Shown here piece by piece: positions 14,719 to 22,207 of a stretch of DNA of 33,044 nt. Each line of letters starts with the position of its first letter. Position 1 is the stretch's first letter. Both the position numbers and the translations under genes were made by a program. The DNA comes from Mogibacterium sp. (GTDB lineage Bacteria > Bacillota > Clostridia > Peptostreptococcales > Anaerovoracaceae). The notes under the pieces are model-generated. The model made no database searches. It worked only from the letters and a program-made list of their open reading frames with translations, and was not told where the DNA came from. Location: contig JAFVPI010000094.1 of NCBI GenBank assembly GCA_017505405.1, positions 1-33,044 on the forward strand, read 5' to 3'.

Positions 14719-16560
14719 CTAATTCCCGTATTTTCTATGCAGTTCGTCCCATGACGGCATCATGCCTCGCAATCTGTTCCAGACTTCAAGCTTTTCCTCA
14801 GGATAATCCTTCAGAAGGTCCTCATAGAAAGCATCGATCTGTTCCATTTCCGATACGGCATTCCGGCAATGCTCACATGCGATAAGATCTCCTATCCTGG
14901 ACTTGGACATGATGAGATAAAGCAGCTTCATCAGCCTCCCCCTTGCCCCGTTTTCGTAGAACTTATCATCCCCTTCAGGATAGATTGTGATCCCTTTTGC
15001 TTTCAGCGCTTCGAATGCTTCATGCGACGCATCCACCATCATCCTGCGCTGTTCTTTTGTGGAGCTGCGAAGATCGCCGTCACATATGTATGAAAGGTAC
15101 CCGATCGGCAGTATAGCTGCAGGGTGGCAGATGAGATAAGCTTCCATATCGTCCTGCCAGTTCAGCTTATATGAAGTGCCTTCAAACAATTTCTCCGTCC
15201 GGTCCTTCAGCTCCGGATCGGTCTTGCCATGCAGCCGGCCAATGTCCATGTAGCTTCCGCCGAAACGTTCGCACACATAATGATCTGTTTCCTTTTTGCC
15301 TCCCGACACCTGGAATCCAAACAAGATCTTTTCGATTCCGGGAGCTTTTCTCAGATCCTCTTCGATCTCTGCCGGCGCAAGGTCGTTGCCTACCAGTACA
15401 AGAAGCTTTGTATTAAGCTGCCTGATCTGCGGAAGAGCCTGCCGTATCTTATGGAAAGGCATCACCACAAAAGCTGCATCAAAGGAGCGCCCCGATACAT
15501 CCGTTACAGCCTCAACTGTATCTTTAGTTGTTATTCGCTGAAGATGGTGTTTTATGACAAGTCCGTTCTGACTCAGCGACTTCGCTCTTTCTTCTCTTGC
15601 AAGGATCGTAACTTCATTTCCTGCCTGGATCAGTACATGCGCCAGATAAGCTCCGATTACGCCTGCACCAAAGAGCAGCACCTTGCGCTTCTCTGCATCA
15701 TTCACGGAAACCAGCGGATTAGTTCTTGCACCTTCTTCCGTATCGTCGCTCTCATCGTACCCGTCGTATGGTGCTGAAGGGTCATGAGGCTTCTGCTTCC
15801 TCAGGCTATTGCAGACCTGATTTCGATGAGCGAAAGCAAAGTCCATATCCTGCGACCATCCTGTATGTCCCGTGATGATCTTAGGTGACAGGCCGCGTTC
15901 TCTCAGGATCTTTTCCAGTTTCTCCAGTGACTGCTTCGCCAGATCATTGTCCTCCGCAAGAGAATTGATGAAGCTGTATCCCCCATCAGGGCCAAACCAG
16001 ATCGTGTCACCGGTAAACAGATAAGCGTCATCGATCAGATAAACCATGTGTCCCCAGGTGTGTCCCGGTACCATGATCGCTTCTACTCGGATGTCCCCGA
16101 TCTGAAAGACCTCCCCGTCCTGCAGTAGCACCTTCTTATTATCTGTCTCCACCATCGGAAGCCTGTAAGTCCCGAATACAACTTTGCGGCGGACCTCTCC
16201 GGTCATATATCTGTTCTCGACTTCACTCAGGTAAATTGTTGCATGCCTGAAAAGCCCATCTGAGTCGCGTTCCACAGCCCCGACATGGTCTGTATCCTGA
16301 TGAGTAATGAGGATGTGCTGAACAGAAGCCGGATCGATTTCCAGCCAGCGCATCTTTTCTGCGAGCCTGTCATAGTTGTATCCGGCATCGATCATGATCG
16401 TAGTCCCGTTTTTGGTGTAAAAGAAAATGTTGGCGATCCATTCGCGGATACACGCCGTATGCTCATCTATCCACCCGGTATTAAGCGGCTTGAATATTTC
16501 CTTGCCACGGTATCCCAGGCTCATTACCTTCTTTTGAAACTGTGATGCTTTTTTTGACAT
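14719..16560 (-). CDS. Fusion of MBL-fold hydrolase and ketopantoate-reductase-like domain
   Basis: The 613-residue protein joins two enzymes. Residues 1-250 are a metallo-beta-lactamase-fold hydrolase: THQDTDHVGA (H87, D89, D91, H92, with Asp where the second His of HxHxDH is usual), PGHTWGH (H167), TGDTIWFG (D185) and TGHTGW (H232). An acidic linker (260-280) leads to a ketopantoate-reductase/ApbA-like Rossmann domain with GAGVIG at 298-303 and a helical C-terminal domain. Each half is of normal length. I do not recall this architecture as common. AGGAGG lies 5 bases before the ATG. The substrate is unknown; the fusion suggests linked hydrolysis and NAD(P)H-dependent redox steps. Confidence 0.8.
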   Translation of the reverse strand: MSKKASQFQKKVMSLGYRGKEIFKPLNTGWIDEHTACIREWIANIFFYTKNGTTIMIDAGYNYDRLAEKMRWLEIDPASVQHILITHQDTDHVGAVERDSDGLFRHATIYLSEVENRYMTGEVRRKVVFGTYRLPMVETDNKKVLLQDGEVFQIGDIRVEAIMVPGHTWGHMVYLIDDAYLFTGDTIWFGPDGGYSFINSLAEDNDLAKQSLEKLEKILRERGLSPKIITGHTGWSQDMDFAFAHRNQVCNSLRKQKPHDPSAPYDGYDESDDTEEGARTNPLVSVNDAEKRKVLLFGAGVIGAYLAHVLIQAGNEVTILAREERAKSLSQNGLVIKHHLQRITTKDTVEAVTDVSGRSFDAAFVVMPFHKIRQALPQIRQLNTKLLVLVGNDLAPAEIEEDLRKAPGIEKILFGFQVSGGKKETDHYVCERFGGSYMDIGRLHGKTDPELKDRTEKLFEGTSYKLNWQDDMEAYLICHPAAILPIGYLSYICDGDLRSSTKEQRRMMVDASHEAFEALKAKGITIYPEGDDKFYENGARGRLMKLLYLIMSKSRIGDLIACEHCRNAVSEMEQIDAFYEDLLKDYPEEKLEVWNRLRGMMPSWDELHRKYGN

Positions 16561-16574
16561 ATTTTCCTCCTAAT

Positions 16575-17618
16575 TCAGGCTCCGGTTTTTCGGCCGATAC
16601 ACACATAAGTAAATGGCGTGATCAGTCTCGAACAAATATGATCAAACCCGGCCTTCCGCAACATCTCTTCCATTTCTGCTCTGGAGTAAACTGCATGGTC
16701 TCCGGTTGGCAATTTTGTAAACCACCAGTTCATAAATCTCCGAAGAAGCTTCGGCCCGGTCAGCTCATTGATCAGGACCGTTCCGTTATTCTCCAGAATA
16801 CGGTACATCTCAGCCAGGGATTTCTCCGGATGCGGGTGATGATGTATGCTCATATGACAGCTGACCGCATCAAAGGTACCGGCTGCAAACGGCATGTTTT
16901 CAGCGTCTCCCTCCACGATATCCGCCTCCGGTATCCGCTGTCTGCTTTGCGCCACCATCTCACTGGAGAGATCCATTCCTGACAGTTTTATGCCTGGAAC
17001 AGCTTTATGGATCATAGCCAGAAAAGCACCGTTCCCGCAGCCGATATCGATCAGGTTTTTCACGTTTCGTCTCATCAGGATCTTTGATGTGATCCGATAG
17101 TCATAACTCCAGTACCCATTCCGATTTATAATGGTATTGGAATGTCTGTTGAAATAGGATCTGGATTTCTGTTTGTCATCCATTCCCGTATCCTCCAGCA
17201 GCCTGAGCCATTTCCTCTGCCTTTGTGCATAGAACAGATTTGCCCACATCCACACAAATACCGTCTTCCGGCCGGCGTGGATCTCAACCCTGTCTGTATA
17301 CTGCGTATGGTCATCATCCAGACTCACCAGTTTAATATCGTGATTCCAGACCGGGACATGCTCATTACCTTCCCGGCTGCTGATTCCCGTCTGATCGAAC
17401 CGGATGATCCGGATCGTATGAGTGCCATAGGGAATGATGCCAAAGAGCCGGAAGCGATAGGATGATTCTCCCTCTTCTTCCCATACAGCCGCAGTATCCC
17501 CGATCGGTTCAAATGTGGCAAACGGCCTGGCGATATATTGCAGCGTCTCCAGCTTTTGCAGTTTTTCAAATATGGTCTTTCTCGAAGCCGGAAAGACCGA
17601 TGTTTTCTGTACGATCAT
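16575..17618 (-). CDS. SRPBCC-like domain fused to SAM-dependent methyltransferase
   Basis: The 347-residue protein has an N-terminal domain of about 145 residues (MIVQKTSVFPASRKTIFEKL, then strands ending YTDRVEIHAG) with the shape of SRPBCC/polyketide-cyclase-like ligand-binding proteins. The second domain is a class I methyltransferase: motif I LIDIGCGNG (189-197), GMDLSSEM, GDAENMPF and CHMSIHHHPHPE. The N-terminal domain may hold a hydrophobic substrate. ATG 17618 has AAAGGGAG 5 bases upstream; the alternative ATG at 17633 lies within that site. It ends 14 bases before the MBL/reductase gene, so they are likely co-transcribed. Confidence 0.75.
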   Translation of the reverse strand: MIVQKTSVFPASRKTIFEKLQKLETLQYIARPFATFEPIGDTAAVWEEEGESSYRFRLFGIIPYGTHTIRIIRFDQTGISSREGNEHVPVWNHDIKLVSLDDDHTQYTDRVEIHAGRKTVFVWMWANLFYAQRQRKWLRLLEDTGMDDKQKSRSYFNRHSNTIINRNGYWSYDYRITSKILMRRNVKNLIDIGCGNGAFLAMIHKAVPGIKLSGMDLSSEMVAQSRQRIPEADIVEGDAENMPFAAGTFDAVSCHMSIHHHPHPEKSLAEMYRILENNGTVLINELTGPKLLRRFMNWWFTKLPTGDHAVYSRAEMEEMLRKAGFDHICSRLITPFTYVCIGRKTGA

Positions 17619-17652
17619 GGTGCTCCCTTTCATGTTGTCTTAATGTCCTGCT

Positions 17653-17907
17653 TTAAACAGCCGTGACATCTGTATATCCGGCATCCTTTAGCTCGAGACA
17701 CATTGCCATGACAGCATAGACGAAAGAAACATTTGTCGATGGATAGATATTATGAGTTTCAAACTCCTTGGAGTTGTACATCTCCCTAAGCCTCGTCTCA
17801 TACGACATCATTCGTTGATCAACGTTCTCTATCCCTTCGCCCAATAAAACATTTCTGTAATACTTGGAATATGATTTAAGATTCTTTTTTAATTCTTTAT
17901 TGTTCAT
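17653..17907 (-). CDS. Small hypothetical protein, possibly a truncated ATC-hydrolase relative
   Basis: The 84-residue frame starts at ATG 17907 after AGGG. It is helical (KELKKNLKSYSKYYRNVL) with NIYPSTNVSFVYAVMAMCLE near the end, and finishes abruptly at DVTAV. The YP...VYAVxAMCLELK pattern reminds me of the N-terminal half of some ATC-hydrolase-like proteins, and the next gene upstream belongs to that family, so this could be a truncated neighbour. That is a weak inference; it could equally be an intact orphan. Confidence 0.4.
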   Translation of the reverse strand: MNNKELKKNLKSYSKYYRNVLLGEGIENVDQRMMSYETRLREMYNSKEFETHNIYPSTNVSFVYAVMAMCLELKDAGYTDVTAV

Positions 17908-18007
17908 ATTTCCCTAGTCTGTCTTTTATTTATTTCCATATTGTATAGTCTCTCTCGAAGAGTTCTTCACTGATCTTCACATCTTCACTTCCTTAACTCA
18001 TTGGAAA

Positions 18008-18640
18008 CTATCTTTTTCGCTTATACCCGCAGTCGCAGTATGGACCGCCAGACGCTAAAGTATATTCTCTTACAAACTCTGATGCGCCTCCAGCTTCTTC
18101 CATAGCATAGTCCAGGCGACACATTGCAGGCACAAGATCAAACAGACCGTATTCTTTCATGAGAGTGCAGATTCCGCACCTGGTGAATCTGGCCTCGTAG
18201 CCGCTCCCGTCTTTGTATTCGTAGAATTCCATGTTCCAGGAATACGGATTCCTGTCAGCGGCGTTCAAGGCAGCAGTTTGTTTCATGCCTTTTATATCTG
18301 CAGCTGTGAATTTGTTCTTTCCCATGAATCTGAAGAATGCCTTTGCCGGTTTGATCATCATTGACTTCTCATAATAATCAGCAAGCATTTCCACTGACGG
18401 ACGATCCGGCATATTCAAGGTGAACGCGATGAGCATCGCGCAGCTAACGATATTCATCTTGAAACGGTCTTCCTTCTCAAACTCAGGAAGCTTATCTATG
18501 ATGCTTTTGTATTTCCATTTAGCCTTTTTGGCTACTTCATCAGCCGTTTCCTGATCACATCCCATGATAGATACGAGTTTATCCCTGAATGATTTTTCAT
18601 ATAGATACCACATGCCCATCGGCATTCCCGAATAATTCAT
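18008..18640 (-). CDS. L-2-amino-thiazoline-4-carboxylic acid hydrolase family protein
   Basis: The 210-residue protein ends in the family's signature block: CGICTLMKEYGLFDLVPAMC, then LDYAMEEAGGASEFVREYTL and GGPYCDCGYKRK, with the conserved Cys, Asp and CDCGY motif. Named members open the thiazoline ring of ATC on the way to cysteine, but the family is broad and many copies in Clostridia sit beside methyltransferase or transport genes with no known substrate. AAGGAG lies 5 bases before the ATG. It lies 78 bases downstream of a methyltransferase gene in the same direction. The 100 bases downstream show no gene. Confidence 0.75.
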   Translation of the reverse strand: MNYSGMPMGMWYLYEKSFRDKLVSIMGCDQETADEVAKKAKWKYKSIIDKLPEFEKEDRFKMNIVSCAMLIAFTLNMPDRPSVEMLADYYEKSMMIKPAKAFFRFMGKNKFTAADIKGMKQTAALNAADRNPYSWNMEFYEYKDGSGYEARFTRCGICTLMKEYGLFDLVPAMCRLDYAMEEAGGASEFVREYTLASGGPYCDCGYKRKR

Positions 18641-18718
18641 TTTGTCTCCTTAACAGTAGCGATCATCGTAACTTTATCATCGAATTCGGATCAAAATCTG
18701 CTCTGTACTCAATCTTGT

Positions 18719-19564
18719 CTACTTCCTGCAGCAGAAGCAGCCTATCCCCTCTACCACAGTTATTTTCACTTCACTATACATGTTTTCAAGACGTTTTCTC
18801 AGGCTCTCTTCTGTTTCGTATGGCGGCGTGAAGAAACCTTTGGGCTGATACAGATTTTTAATGAACCAATCCGTTCTGCTGCATCCTCCTTTGATATAGA
18901 AGCATCCGCAGAATACGCCGCCGTCCTTGAGCACTCTGAATGTCTCTGCATATGCAGCTTCTTTATCAGGAAAAGCATGAAAGCCATTGAGTGAGAGAAC
19001 TATGTCAAAGCTATTGTCTTCAAACGGAAGGTTTCCTACGTCTCCCTGAACGAAAGTAACGTTATGTATTCCGGCAGTCTCAGCTTTCTCCTTTGCGGCC
19101 GCCATCATGTCTGCTGAGTAATCAAGGCATGTAATGTCTGCATCCGGAAGTTCCTTGTATACAGGCATGCTAAGGACTCCGGTCCCTACCGGCACCTCCA
19201 GTATCCTTCCGCTGTAGTTTTCAGGGATCCCCGAGAAAGCTGTCTCAATGTATCGCAGATTCTTTTCCGCGTCCATATTCCATATAACGCGGCATATGAC
19301 TTTGCCCGGAATTGTGGAATATGTCATCATGCCATCATAGAAGCTTGCATGTCCTCCGGTGACTTTATACGCGCTTCTGATCCGTTCCTTTCTTGAGGGT
19401 TCAGCAGTACCTGCGCTCCCATCCGGTTCCCGGATCAGATCATACATGAATGACTTTTCTCCATTTTCAGTCTTTTTACCTCTGGTGCACTCCGCGTATA
19501 CTATCGCGATGCGAGCCGACATCTCCTTGCTGAAGGTAACACGCCATCCGTTCCTCTTCTCCAT
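18719..19564 (-). CDS. Class I SAM-dependent methyltransferase
   Basis: The 281-residue protein has motif I ILEVPVGTGVL (121-131, with EVPVGTG in place of the usual DxGxG), CLDYSADMM, GDVGNLPFEDNSFDIV and LRVLKDGG-like FRVLKDGGVF. Starting at ATG 19564 it adds about 39 residues before the domain. ATG 19447 (MYDLIREPDG), with GGAGAA 9 bases upstream, is a credible alternative. ATG 19564 begins one base after the stop of the double methyltransferase, suggesting coupled translation. A cysteine pair near the C-terminus (GCFCCRK) is notable. The methyl acceptor is unknown. Confidence 0.8.
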   Translation of the reverse strand: MEKRNGWRVTFSKEMSARIAIVYAECTRGKKTENGEKSFMYDLIREPDGSAGTAEPSRKERIRSAYKVTGGHASFYDGMMTYSTIPGKVICRVIWNMDAEKNLRYIETAFSGIPENYSGRILEVPVGTGVLSMPVYKELPDADITCLDYSADMMAAAKEKAETAGIHNVTFVQGDVGNLPFEDNSFDIVLSLNGFHAFPDKEAAYAETFRVLKDGGVFCGCFYIKGGCSRTDWFIKNLYQPKGFFTPPYETEESLRKRLENMYSEVKITVVEGIGCFCCRK

Positions 19565-19565
19565 T

Positions 19566-21011
19566 CTATTTAACGCCTCTAAGTATTGTGGATCCTCTGA
19601 GCATCATCTTAGTCGCTTCCAGCTTTGACATGAACAGCCCATCATCTGTATGGATCAGTTCAACTTCCCGGTACCCCTCGTCACGTAGCTCCTGCGCAAA
19701 GCGTTCCATGTCTCCGTACCTCATTTTTGACATCAGATCATGTATCGCGAAGGTGCCGCCTTTCTTAAGGACCCTAAGTGTCTCTCTGAGCAGTTTCTGC
19801 TTATCCACTCCGGATATGTTGTGATATACATAATTGCTCGTAACTGCATCAAATGTCTCGTCCGGAAAATCAAGATGCACCGCATCGCCTTTTTCAAAGG
19901 AAACATTTGAAACACCTTCTGCCTCAGCATTACGCTCACACAAAACTTTGCTGAATGACGCATATTCTGCACCCCAGCGGTCTATGCCAACCATAGTCGC
20001 CTGAGAATTTCTCTTGGCACAGGCGATCGTAAGGGCCCCACTGCCGCAGCCAACATCGAGTCCTACTCCTCCTTCAGGAATAGTGACATATTCCGCGGTT
20101 CCTTCAACGATAACCTTTGACAGCTTGCGCTCTCCGTCATATGAAAAATTGCGGTTAGCCATTATGCACCATTCTGTCATTTTGGCGCATCCAACAAAGC
20201 CTAGTCCGAGCGCTGCCTGTATCGCTGTTTTAACCTTGCCGCTCTCATATCTGAGCAATGCTGCCGCACCGATATTAGCCACAGCGAGCGCTGCTGTCCC
20301 GGCGCACATTCCTGTGATCATCCCCTGAGGGACCCAGTTCTTATAGTCAGGTTTTAGAGTTTTAGTTATCTCTGTCTTCGCCGCTTCTCCTTTTTCCGCT
20401 ATCACTGTGATCCATGGCTTGCTGTCATGATGATATGTCGTGACACGGTCGAAGCCGGCTGTCTTAAGGGCACTCTCGATCTCTTCAGGTGTGTAGATCT
20501 TCATCCCTTCGATGATCTTCTCATATTGCTTCGAAGGGCCATCCGCACCGTCTGATTCATTGACTATCATAAAGGTGCCATCAGGTCCTAGTATCCTCGC
20601 GACCTCACTGAAGCACTTTTCCAGACCCGGCCAGAAATAAACAGTCTCAAATGCTGTAGCAAGATCAAAGCTGCCATCAGAAAAATCTGTTGCAGAAACA
20701 TCTCCCTGCACGATCTTGCATCTGCCGCTGCTGATCAGGCTGCTGTTGAGCACCCTGGCCCTCTCCACCGAAAGATCTGAATAATCAAGGCCTGTCACCA
20801 TAGCTCCCGCATATCTTTCAGCTAGTGCCTTTACATTTCTTCCTCCGCCGCATCCCAGGTCGATGACATTGACAGGATCCTTGACTCTTAGGTAGTCTGT
20901 TCCCCATTTCGCCATTGCCGCATGTCCGGTATTCATCCCTGTTATCATCAAATTGCCAAGAACTCCCTCAGGCTTCCTTGTCTGGTTCATGTACTTTTTT
21001 ATGAGTCCCAT
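19566..21011 (-). CDS. Tandem methyltransferase: two class I MTase domains joined by two membrane helices
   Basis: The 481-residue protein contains two complete methyltransferases. Domain 1 (about 1-210): NQTRKPEG, MNTGHAAMAKWG, motif I DLGCGGG (51-57) and FETVYFWPGLEKCF. A linker (about 231-280) carries two hydrophobic helices (TAALAVANIGAAALL and TAIQAALGLGFVGC). Domain 2 (about 285-481): NRNFSYDGERKLSK, motif I DVGCGSG (319-325), SNYVYHNISG and RVLKKGGTFAIHD. From family knowledge, each half resembles a separate Firmicutes methyltransferase family, the second normally having its own N-terminal helices, so this looks like a fusion of two genes. It is probably anchored to the membrane with both domains in the cytoplasm. 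Confidence 0.85.
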   Translation of the reverse strand: MGLIKKYMNQTRKPEGVLGNLMITGMNTGHAAMAKWGTDYLRVKDPVNVIDLGCGGGRNVKALAERYAGAMVTGLDYSDLSVERARVLNSSLISSGRCKIVQGDVSATDFSDGSFDLATAFETVYFWPGLEKCFSEVARILGPDGTFMIVNESDGADGPSKQYEKIIEGMKIYTPEEIESALKTAGFDRVTTYHHDSKPWITVIAEKGEAAKTEITKTLKPDYKNWVPQGMITGMCAGTAALAVANIGAAALLRYESGKVKTAIQAALGLGFVGCAKMTEWCIMANRNFSYDGERKLSKVIVEGTAEYVTIPEGGVGLDVGCGSGALTIACAKRNSQATMVGIDRWGAEYASFSKVLCERNAEAEGVSNVSFEKGDAVHLDFPDETFDAVTSNYVYHNISGVDKQKLLRETLRVLKKGGTFAIHDLMSKMRYGDMERFAQELRDEGYREVELIHTDDGLFMSKLEATKMMLRGSTILRGVK

Positions 21012-21021
21012 ACATTCCTCC

Positions 21022-21585
21022 TTACTTTTCCAGTCCAGACATCTTTGCTGTCAGATTGGAAATGATCACCGATGCTATGATCCCGATGGTTACAACTACA
21101 GGCAGAGCCCAGGCAGGACTGACTGCCATCAGGGTGTCGCCATATCCTGCACGCATCTCCTCTATTGCAGCCTCATACGTAAAATCGCGGTTGAACCAGA
21201 TCTGACCGTAATAACCAAATGATGAGAAACTCATGATCGCAGTGCTGATCACATCGCCTTTCCAGCTGTATTTCGATACAGCACGCACGATCTCCGCAGC
21301 AATAGCGATGCCGATGACAGGGATCACATGCCATGCTGCGGCATCTTTGATTACCACAAGCAGAATAAGCATGCCGAGCGCGAGGCATACAGCCACACCC
21401 GGTGCTTTTACCCTTGCAAACGCACGTATGATGATTCCCGAAAGCAGTATCCCTGCAGTTATCTGATAGCATACGAACAGGACAGGATGTATCGCTCCCG
21501 TCACACATACTATTGCAGTCCCTGCAGCATACAGCACTGCATAAAGGATCATCCATTTCGCATTACTTTTGTTCCAATTGTTCAT
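21022..21585 (-). CDS. Integral membrane protein, MptD/Trep_Strep-like (putative ECF S component)
   Basis: The 187-residue protein has five or six hydrophobic segments. The RAFARVKAPGVAV loop, the WHVIPVIGIAIAAEIVRA helix and a YGQIWFNRD stretch before the last helix resemble the MptD/Trep_Strep family, annotated as possible substrate-binding (S) components of ECF transporters. No EcfA or EcfT genes are nearby, so a shared module elsewhere would be needed. I chose ATG 21585, 10 bases after GGAGG; in-frame ATGs at 21594 and 21633 are possible. It is the first gene after the promoter at 21648-21676 and precedes the tandem methyltransferase by 10 bases. Confidence 0.55.
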   Translation of the reverse strand: MNNWNKSNAKWMILYAVLYAAGTAIVCVTGAIHPVLFVCYQITAGILLSGIIIRAFARVKAPGVAVCLALGMLILLVVIKDAAAWHVIPVIGIAIAAEIVRAVSKYSWKGDVISTAIMSFSSFGYYGQIWFNRDFTYEAAIEEMRAGYGDTLMAVSPAWALPVVVTIGIIASVIISNLTAKMSGLEK

Positions 21586-21647
21586 GATAAGCATTCCTCC
21601 ATTATTCACATTCAGTAGATCTGTGATGCTCATCCCTCTTTCTATAT

Positions 21648-21676
21648 ATGTTAGACTCAACTAACTCATTTGTCAA
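21648..21676 (-). promoter_or_regulatory. Sigma-A promoter for the MptD-like/methyltransferase operon
   Basis: On the minus strand, TTGACA (21676-21671) and TAACAT (21653-21648) are separated by exactly 17 bases. Transcription would start near 21641 and run into the MptD-like gene, the tandem methyltransferase and probably on to the genes further left. Confidence 0.8.
21650..21665. promoter_or_regulatory. Candidate repressor operator GTTAG-N6-CTAAC, copy 1
   Basis: GTTAG and CTAAC flank six bases (ACTCAA) inside the promoter spacer and overlap the -10. The half sites are identical to copy 2 while the centre differs, as expected for a dimer-bound operator. A bound protein here would block RNA polymerase. 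No regulator gene is in the window. Confidence 0.65.
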
Positions 21677-21683
21677 AAGAATT

Positions 21684-21701
21684 GCTCCCTTTCCGAGGAG
21701 C
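21684..21701 (-). terminator. Hairpin ending the upstream unit, just before promoter copy 1
   Basis: GCTCC (21684-21688) pairs with GGAGC (21697-21701); on the minus strand TTCTTTT follows. It likely ends transcripts from the LCM methyltransferase/membrane gene pair, immediately before the next promoter. Its T-run overlaps the -35 region. Confidence 0.55.
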
Positions 21702-21707
21702 ACTTTT

Positions 21708-21734
21708 GGGGTATCGATGTCATCGATTTACCCC
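21708..21734. repeat. Inverted repeat at the 3' end of the small membrane gene
   Basis: GGGGTA...TACCCC encloses TCGATG...CATCGA with a 2-base bulge, and the core ATCGATG-T-CATCGAT (21713-21727) is perfectly symmetrical. It overlaps the stop codon of the membrane gene. It may stabilise the transcript end or assist the terminator at 21684-21701. Confidence 0.5.
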
Positions 21735-22132
21735 TTGATCTTATATCCTCTGAACAACAGTCCGGCAAACACTGCGCACAGCGTCGCACCACCACCCATG
21801 AATAACTTTTTACTCTTACCTGATTTTGTCATGGCTGATGCGGCAATGCCTGTAATGCCGCCGAGAGTCAGGGCACCAAAACCTCTGTACAGTCGAGCTT
21901 TAGGAAGCTCACGGTCAAGCCCTTCTATCCTCTCACTGATCAGTTCTGCAACACCTGTGATCATAAGAGCTGCCGGAGCTGCTGAGACTGCAGCGCTCCC
22001 ATATTCTCTGTCCCTGATCATTTTTGCCAGCATTGCAAGATAAGTCATCCACCCTATATTCCCCGGGACATCGTATGCCATCCATCTGGCATCAGATATT
22101 TCGGTTTTGTAAATAGATTTCTCAAGTCTCAT
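21728..22132 (-). CDS. Small membrane protein of unknown function
   Basis: The 134-residue protein begins with a charged segment (MRLEKSIYKTEISDARWMAY) and has hydrophobic stretches around NIGWMTYLAMLAKM, GSAAVSAAPAALMITGVAEL, RGFGALTLGGITGIAASAM and KLFMGGGATLCAVFAGLLF, so three to four membrane segments and a basic C-terminal tail. I do not recognise a family. It lies 75 bases downstream of the LCM-type methyltransferase and probably shares the transcript from the promoter at 23046-23074. The ribosome binding site (GAGAG) is modest. Confidence 0.65.
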   Translation of the reverse strand: MRLEKSIYKTEISDARWMAYDVPGNIGWMTYLAMLAKMIRDREYGSAAVSAAPAALMITGVAELISERIEGLDRELPKARLYRGFGALTLGGITGIAASAMTKSGKSKKLFMGGGATLCAVFAGLLFRGYKIKG

Positions 22133-22207
22133 AATTTACTCTCTTTCCATTTACAGAATCACTACCATGATTGCTGCCAGCGCATCTGTATATCCAATTT
22201 AGTTGTG

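Larger units (their letters stand above)
21620..21701 (-). repeat. Duplicated promoter/leader element, copy 1
   Basis: This segment repeats at 23018-23097. Positions 21620-21654 equal 23018-23052 (35 of 35), the next six bases differ entirely, 21661-21680 equal 23059-23078 (20 of 20), and both copies end in a GCTCC-type hairpin. Each carries the promoter and inverted repeat annotated here and leads to a GGAGG-started gene. Confidence 0.9.

Noticed and set aside
17908-18007. Possible 16-codon GTG peptide in the gap after the ATC-hydrolase gene
   Set aside because: It is too short to judge, has only a weak upstream GGAA, and shows no similarity I can name.
21594-21633. Possible leader peptide (ATGAGCATCACAGA) in the duplicated promoter region
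   Set aside because: The ATG is conserved in both copies but has no properly spaced ribosome binding site; it is in frame with the gene in one copy and out of frame in the other, so conservation is better explained by the DNA duplication.
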